From NCBI GenBank assembly GCA_964462125.1, contig CAYWXT010000024.1, positions 1 through 34,401 on the forward strand: DNA of 34,401 nt, given 5' to 3'. The notes below the pieces were generated by a model, which saw only the letters and a list, made by a program, of their open reading frames with translations, did no database searches and was not told the origin of the DNA. The stretch comes from JAWLFY01 sp964462125 (lineage in GTDB: Bacteria > Planctomycetota > Planctomycetia > Pirellulales > Pirellulaceae). How positions within the stretch are numbered: the first letter of the stretch is position 1; every line of letters starts with the position of its first letter. The translations under genes and the position numbers were made by a program. Of the stretch, positions 30,106-34,401 are shown piece by piece.

Positions 30106-31548
30106 TCACGCCAGCACTTCTTGGACGACGCGGCTCGGTTCGACGCCGGTCAGTTTCTGGTCGAGCCCTTGGAACGGGTAGGTGAACCGCTCATGGTTGA
30201 TCCCCATCTGGTTCAAGATGGTGGCGTTGAGGTCGCGGATGTGGACACCGTCACGGACGATGTTGTAACTGAACTCATCCGTTTCACCGTGCACGACGCC
30301 ACCCTGCACGCCCCCCCCGGCCATCCAGATCGTGAAGCATTTGGGATGGTGGTCGCGGCCGTACGTCTTTTTCGTCAGTTTCCCTTGGCAATACATCGTG
30401 CGGCCGAACTCACCCCCCCAGACGACCAGGGTCTCGTCGAGCATGCCGCGTTGCTTCAGGTCGGTCAGCAGGGCGGCGGAGGGTTGATCGACATCGCGGC
30501 ACTGGTTGGGCAGGTCCTTCGGCAAGTTGGTGTGCTGGTCCCAGCCGCGGTGGAAGATCTGGGTGAAGCGGACGCCCCGCTCGGCCATCCGCCGTGAGAG
30601 CAAACAGCAATTGGCGAAGGTTCCTGGGACGGTCACGTCGGGCCCATACATGTCGAGGATGTACTGCGGCTCGTCATCGATGCGGGTCAGCTCGGGGATG
30701 CTCGTCTGCATCCGGAAGGCCATTTCGTACTGGGCGATTCGGGCGTTGGTTTCGGGGTCGCCGATCCGCTCGGCGGTCTGTTGGTTGAGCGAGCCGAGTG
30801 AATCGAGCATTCGTCGGCGGACGTCGGCGTTGATCCCTTGCGGGTTGTTCAAATAGAGCACCGGGTCACCGGTGCTGCGAAGCGAAACCCCTTGGTACTT
30901 GCTCGGCAGAAACCCGCTGCCCCAGAGCCGGTTGTAGAGTGCCTGGGCTTCTTGGCGGCCGGTCCACGAAGCGGTCATGACGAGGAAGGCGGGAAGGTTT
31001 TCGTTTTCGCTCCCCAGCCCATAGCTCAACCAGGCACCGAGGCTGGCCCGTCCCGGCAGTTGGTTACCGGTACAGATGTACGTGATCGCCGGGTCGTGGT
31101 TGATCGCGTCGGTGTGCATCGACTTGATCAGCGCGATGTCGTCGACTTTGGTTGCCAGGTGGGGCAACAGTTCACTGACCATGGTGCCATTGTCGCCGTG
31201 GGGGGCGAATGTGTAGATGCTCGGCGCGATCGGAAAGCGGTCCTGGCCACTGGTCATCGTCGTCAGCCGCTGGCCCATGCGGATCGATTCGGGCAGATCC
31301 TTGTCGAACCAATCCCCCATCTCCGGCTTGTGATCCCAGAGATCCATCTGGCTGGGGGCGCCCGACATGAACAGGTAGATCGCCTGCTTGGCCTGGGGCG
31401 CATGATGCGGCAGGCTCGGCAGCCCACCGCTGGCGGCGTCGGCGCGGCGCGATTCCAACGAGGCCAAAGCCGCCGCTCCAAGTCCGGCCGAACTCCGGGA
31501 CAAGAACGCGCGGCGGTTCAGGTTCTGTAGCGTGTTGGCGATGTGCAT
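30106..31548 (-). CDS. DUF1501 family protein with twin-arginine signal
   Basis: A 480-residue exported protein of the DUF1501 family, distantly related to the sulfatase/alkaline phosphatase fold. The N-terminus has NRRAFLSRSSAGLGAAALASL, in which RRAFLSR is a twin-arginine signal, implying export of a folded, possibly metal-loaded protein. Family segments seen: AIYLFMSGAPSQMDLWDHKP, IKSMHTDAINHDPA, TGRQEAQALYNRLWGSGFLP, VVWGGEFGRTMYCQG and GRDHHPKCFTIWMAGGG. The His and Asp residues in HTDAINHDP and GRDHHP are candidate metal ligands. It lies downstream of a PSD1-family gene on the same strand, the pairing usual in planctomycetes. Substrate and reaction are unknown. The ATG at 31548 has no clear Shine-Dalgarno. 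Confidence 0.88.
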   Translation of the reverse strand: MHIANTLQNLNRRAFLSRSSAGLGAAALASLESRRADAASGGLPSLPHHAPQAKQAIYLFMSGAPSQMDLWDHKPEMGDWFDKDLPESIRMGQRLTTMTSGQDRFPIAPSIYTFAPHGDNGTMVSELLPHLATKVDDIALIKSMHTDAINHDPAITYICTGNQLPGRASLGAWLSYGLGSENENLPAFLVMTASWTGRQEAQALYNRLWGSGFLPSKYQGVSLRSTGDPVLYLNNPQGINADVRRRMLDSLGSLNQQTAERIGDPETNARIAQYEMAFRMQTSIPELTRIDDEPQYILDMYGPDVTVPGTFANCCLLSRRMAERGVRFTQIFHRGWDQHTNLPKDLPNQCRDVDQPSAALLTDLKQRGMLDETLVVWGGEFGRTMYCQGKLTKKTYGRDHHPKCFTIWMAGGGVQGGVVHGETDEFSYNIVRDGVHIRDLNATILNQMGINHERFTYPFQGLDQKLTGVEPSRVVQEVLA

Positions 31549-31571
31549 CGGTTAATTAAGCAAGGGGGCCC

Positions 31572-31698
31572 AAAAGGGGTCAGGACTCTTTTTCGTGTCC
31601 CGGTGACGGTTCGTGTGTGGCGGTGACGGTCCGGGGCAAAAAAGGGGTCAGGACTCTTTTTCGTGTCCCGGTGACGGTTCGTGTGTGGCGGTGACGGT
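31572..31698. repeat. 59-base exact tandem repeat with GGGTCAGGACTC core
   Basis: Positions 31572-31630 and 31640-31698 are identical over 59 bases, separated by nine bases. Each unit starts AAAAGGGGTCAGGACTC plus T5, then GTGTCCCGGTGACGG and further CGGTGACGGT words. A partial third run (TCGTGTGCGGCGGGACGG) follows. The core is shared with 24331-24356. It fills most of the gap between the PSD1 and DUF1501 genes. Confidence 0.8.
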
Positions 31699-31727
31699 TC
31701 GTGTGCGGCGGGACGGACGTACGGCGG

Positions 31728-34401
31728 TTACTTGGATACGACCTCGTCGAGGTTCAAAAGCGTGCTGGCGACGACGGTCCAGGCGGCCAGGGACGGGGAC
31801 GATTCATCGACCAGGGCGACCGCTTCCGACGGGTGGGCCTCGTAGTGATCGACCAGGTCAACCCAGAGTCCGAACAGCTCGTCCGCCTCTTCACGACTCG
31901 GCGGGCGAATCGTGACCGTTTCAAACAACCACGCGACCTGGTCGCGCGGGTCATCGCTCAGATCGCCGTCCGACAACAGCCGTTTCGCGAGATGCTTGGA
32001 GGCTTCCAGGAACTGTGATTCATTCAGCATCAACAGGGCCTGCAGCGGCGTGTTGGTCCGCTCACGCCGCGCCGTACACGATTCGCGGCTGGGGGCGTCG
32101 AAGGTCGACATCTGCGGCGGCGGACTGGTCCGCTTCCAGAACATGTAGACACTGCGGCGATAGACCTTTTCCCCCTCGTCGGCCTGGAACTTCGCCGTGT
32201 TGCTGCGGGTGTAGCCGACGGCGTACCAGAGGCCCTCTGGTTGGGGCGGTTTGACACTCGGACCCCCGAGCCGATTGACGAGCAATCCGGAGAGCGCGAG
32301 GGCCTGATCACGGAGCACCTCGGCGTCGAGCCGGTACCGCGGCCCGCGGGCGAGCAGCCGGTTGTGCGGATCGATGCGACCGGCTGCCGGGGAAACGACC
32401 GCCGAGCGGCGGTAGGCTTCGGTCATCACCAGCGACTTGATCAACCGCCGCACGTCCCAACCCTTTTCGCGGAAGTCGACCGCGAGCCAATCGAGCAGCT
32501 CCGGATGGCTCGGCGGTTCCCCTTGGCTGCCGAAGTCTTCGCTGGTTTTGACCAGCCCGGTTCCGAACAGTTGTTGCCAGAAACGATTGACCGCTACCCG
32601 CGACGTGAGAGGGTGCTCATCGGATGTCAACCACTGTGCCAAGCCGAGGCGATCGGCAGTGGCATCGCTGGGCATCGGCGGTAAGAACGGGGGCGTCGAT
32701 CGATCGACCTCCTCGCCCGGTTGATCGTATTGGCCTCGGACCAGCAGACGGGCTTGGCGCGGCTTCTCGGTTTCCTTCCAAACGAGCGTCATCGGGAACG
32801 AGTCGATCAACGACTGTTTCGCCTTTTCGAGTCCTTTCTTCTGGTCGACCAAGGCCAGCCACTCTGGGTGCAGGCTGACGACCTGACGGTAGTACCGCCG
32901 GATCGCCTCGGTGTCCTCGTCGCGGCGCTCCGCCGCGGGGGATTCCAGCAGTTTGACCAGTCGCGCGGGGAGTCCGATCGCGGGCGACCGGAAGGCATAC
33001 GAGATCCGCGAGGGGCCGCCGTGGTTGACAAGTTTGACATACAGCCGATTGTCACCTTCTTGAAGCGGCAACTCGTACGATTCGCTGAGGGGACGGATCG
33101 TGCCGGGCCCTTTGCTCTGGCCGATCTTCTTCCCGTTCAGATAAACCACATGGCCGTCATCGGTCCCGAGCAGGAGCGTAGCCTTTTGATTGGCCGGGGC
33201 GCGGAGATTTTGATGCAGCAAAACGACCGACGCCCGGTCGTTGACGCTGGGCAGTTCATGCACCTCGATCTGATCCCGTTCATCCTGGCGTTCCCAGCGA
33301 TAGGACTGGTCCTCGTAGCGAAAGGTTTGCTCGGCGTCGAACTCGGCCTGTTGCGAAGCGAATTCTCGCCCGTAACCCGGTGCGGGACTTTCAACGGGAA
33401 ACGGACCGACCTCGTGGACCGGGCCGATTTCGATCTGTTGCTCGGCGGGGACGCTGGGGGCGGCGTCACTGAGTGACAGCCGCACACTGCGAAACTGGTG
33501 CGCGGCGAATTTCGATTGGTAATGCAACCGCACACGGATCCGTGACCCGGGCGGTTCGTCGAGCAGGGAACCGAAGATGAACCAGGCGGTGCGTGGACCG
33601 GCTTGCTTGTGACCGGCAACGGCCCAACCCTGGCTGTCGTTGATTTCACCGTCGTGGGCATAGGCGATGGCGAAGCCCCCCCCATCTTGCTCCAGGCTGG
33701 CGAAGGCGTGGACGATCGGCAGTTCGATCCAATCATCCCCCTCGGCGGCATCGCTGGTTTCGACCACGATTTCACTGAGAACAACATTGCCGTTGTCGGA
33801 CGCACCGACACGGTCCTCCGGTGATGGGACGAGGCCGTCCAGCCGCAGCGTCTGCCAGGCCGCATCCTCCGGCAACGGTGCCACGATCGTGACAGTCTCC
33901 TTCGCAGCAGCGTCTTCTTCCAGCGTGACCTCGGCGTCATCGGTGATGACCAGTGGCTTGCCTGATTCGGAATGGACCGTCTCGGGAACCAGCGTGGCGA
34001 CCGAGGGTTCAGCCCCGTCGACCAGCGAGCGCTCCCAGTTCCGCTGGGCCTGATCGACCGCCGGAATCGGCCCATCCATTGTTTGGCGAAGGTCGTCCAT
34101 CGCCGCTTCGATTTCGGCACGCTGGTTTTTTTGATTCTCGGTTGGAACGGCCAGCACCGGCGGCGGGTCCTTGATGTTTTGGTCCATCGCGCGACCATCC
34201 AAGCTGTTGAAATACGCGTACAGCGAGTAGTAGTCGCGCATGGCGATCGGATCGAACTTGTGATCGTGGCACGCCGCGCAACCGGTGGTCAGACCGAGAA
34301 AGACCGTTCCGAAAGCGTCGGTTCGGTCCATCACATTGCGGGCAAAGACCTCGTCGTAGATCGAGCCCCCTTCATTGGTCGTCACGTTCAGCCGATTGAA
34401 T
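31728..34401 (-). CDS. PSD1-family protein (DUF1549/DUF1553), cut at window end
   Basis: At least 890 residues, with the N-terminus (probably a signal, cytochrome-like PSCyt1 and first part of DUF1549) outside the window. The frame is open to the window edge (FNRLNVTTNEGGS). The end of DUF1549 is visible as GTVFLGLTTGCAACHDHKFDP with a CxxCH motif. Then come a carbohydrate-binding-like module (GNVVLSEIVVET to SQGWAVAGH and RVRLHYQS), a second beta-rich module (LLGTDDGHVVYLNGKKIG, PA14-like), and DUF1553 (AQWLTSDEHPLTSRVAVNRFW, GTGLVKTSEDFG, GRIDPHNRLLARGPRYRLDAEVLRDQ in adjacent blocks, RRERTNTPLQAL). Exported; thought to act with the adjacent DUF1501 protein, but the reaction is unknown. Confidence 0.88.
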   Translation of the reverse strand, partial: FNRLNVTTNEGGSIYDEVFARNVMDRTDAFGTVFLGLTTGCAACHDHKFDPIAMRDYYSLYAYFNSLDGRAMDQNIKDPPPVLAVPTENQKNQRAEIEAAMDDLRQTMDGPIPAVDQAQRNWERSLVDGAEPSVATLVPETVHSESGKPLVITDDAEVTLEEDAAAKETVTIVAPLPEDAAWQTLRLDGLVPSPEDRVGASDNGNVVLSEIVVETSDAAEGDDWIELPIVHAFASLEQDGGGFAIAYAHDGEINDSQGWAVAGHKQAGPRTAWFIFGSLLDEPPGSRIRVRLHYQSKFAAHQFRSVRLSLSDAAPSVPAEQQIEIGPVHEVGPFPVESPAPGYGREFASQQAEFDAEQTFRYEDQSYRWERQDERDQIEVHELPSVNDRASVVLLHQNLRAPANQKATLLLGTDDGHVVYLNGKKIGQSKGPGTIRPLSESYELPLQEGDNRLYVKLVNHGGPSRISYAFRSPAIGLPARLVKLLESPAAERRDEDTEAIRRYYRQVVSLHPEWLALVDQKKGLEKAKQSLIDSFPMTLVWKETEKPRQARLLVRGQYDQPGEEVDRSTPPFLPPMPSDATADRLGLAQWLTSDEHPLTSRVAVNRFWQQLFGTGLVKTSEDFGSQGEPPSHPELLDWLAVDFREKGWDVRRLIKSLVMTEAYRRSAVVSPAAGRIDPHNRLLARGPRYRLDAEVLRDQALALSGLLVNRLGGPSVKPPQPEGLWYAVGYTRSNTAKFQADEGEKVYRRSVYMFWKRTSPPPQMSTFDAPSRESCTARRERTNTPLQALLMLNESQFLEASKHLAKRLLSDGDLSDDPRDQVAWLFETVTIRPPSREEADELFGLWVDLVDHYEAHPSEAVALVDESSPSLAAWTVVASTLLNLDEVVSK

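Noticed and set aside
31572..31698. Possible CRISPR array
   Set aside because: Only two full units with a nine-base gap, palindromic core also found elsewhere, and no cas genes.

Overview
The window looks like chromosomal DNA of a GC-rich planctomycete of the Rhodopirellula/Pirellulaceae type. The basis is the gene content: two DUF1559 prepilin-like proteins, a DUF1501 protein next to a PSD1-type DUF1549/DUF1553 protein, two sulfatases, Kelch-plus-SSS and DUF3311-plus-SSS transporter arrangements, an FG-GAP protein with a haem motif and a membrane Ser/Thr kinase. No rRNA, tRNA, CRISPR array, integrase or transposase was seen. The species assignment is inference; no search was run.

Layout. 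1-366 is gene-free and full of short degenerate GC-rich repeats. 367-3986 (+) is a two-gene sialic acid unit: N-acetylneuraminate lyase, translationally coupled to a fusion of a Kelch mutarotase-like domain and a sodium:solute symporter. 4050-4415 (-) is a DUF2237 protein. 4572-9858 (+) is a probable operon of a UvrD/PcrA helicase, 6-phosphogluconolactonase and a DinG-type helicase. 9910-11604 (-) is apolipoprotein N-acyltransferase. 11701-13599 (+) is a receptor-like Ser/Thr kinase whose stop codon overlaps that of panB (13596-14429, -). 14747-16384 (+) is an anchored CxxCH/FG-GAP protein.

16570-20690 (-) is the most distinctive region: a two-gene cassette (DUF1559 prepilin-like protein, then a small lipoprotein with a transthyretin-like fold) present twice in tandem. 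Each copy has a hairpin-plus-U-tract between its two genes, another after the lipoprotein, and a TTGACA box about 200 bases before the DUF1559 start. 20827-26235 (-) reads DUF3311 protein, SSS symporter, sulfatase, sulfatase, then a tiny reading frame resembling the tail of a HEAT-repeat protein. This looks like a module for desulfating a glycan and taking up a product. 26367-29195 (-) is alaS. 29452-30039 (+) is a secreted Trp/Pro-rich protein of unknown function. 30106-34401 (-) is a DUF1501 protein preceded by a PSD1-family protein cut by the window edge.

Several families of short dispersed palindromic repeats occupy the gaps, often between convergent genes or just after stop codons: a GTACCGGACAC-core element, a GGGTCAGGACTC-core element (including a 59-base exact tandem copy), a 59-base element with TGCCAC ends, an AGATCGTAGCCGGCGG element and a CGTAGGCGAAGTCGCAGAG element. 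They account for much of the non-coding DNA and create false N-terminal extensions in some reading frames.
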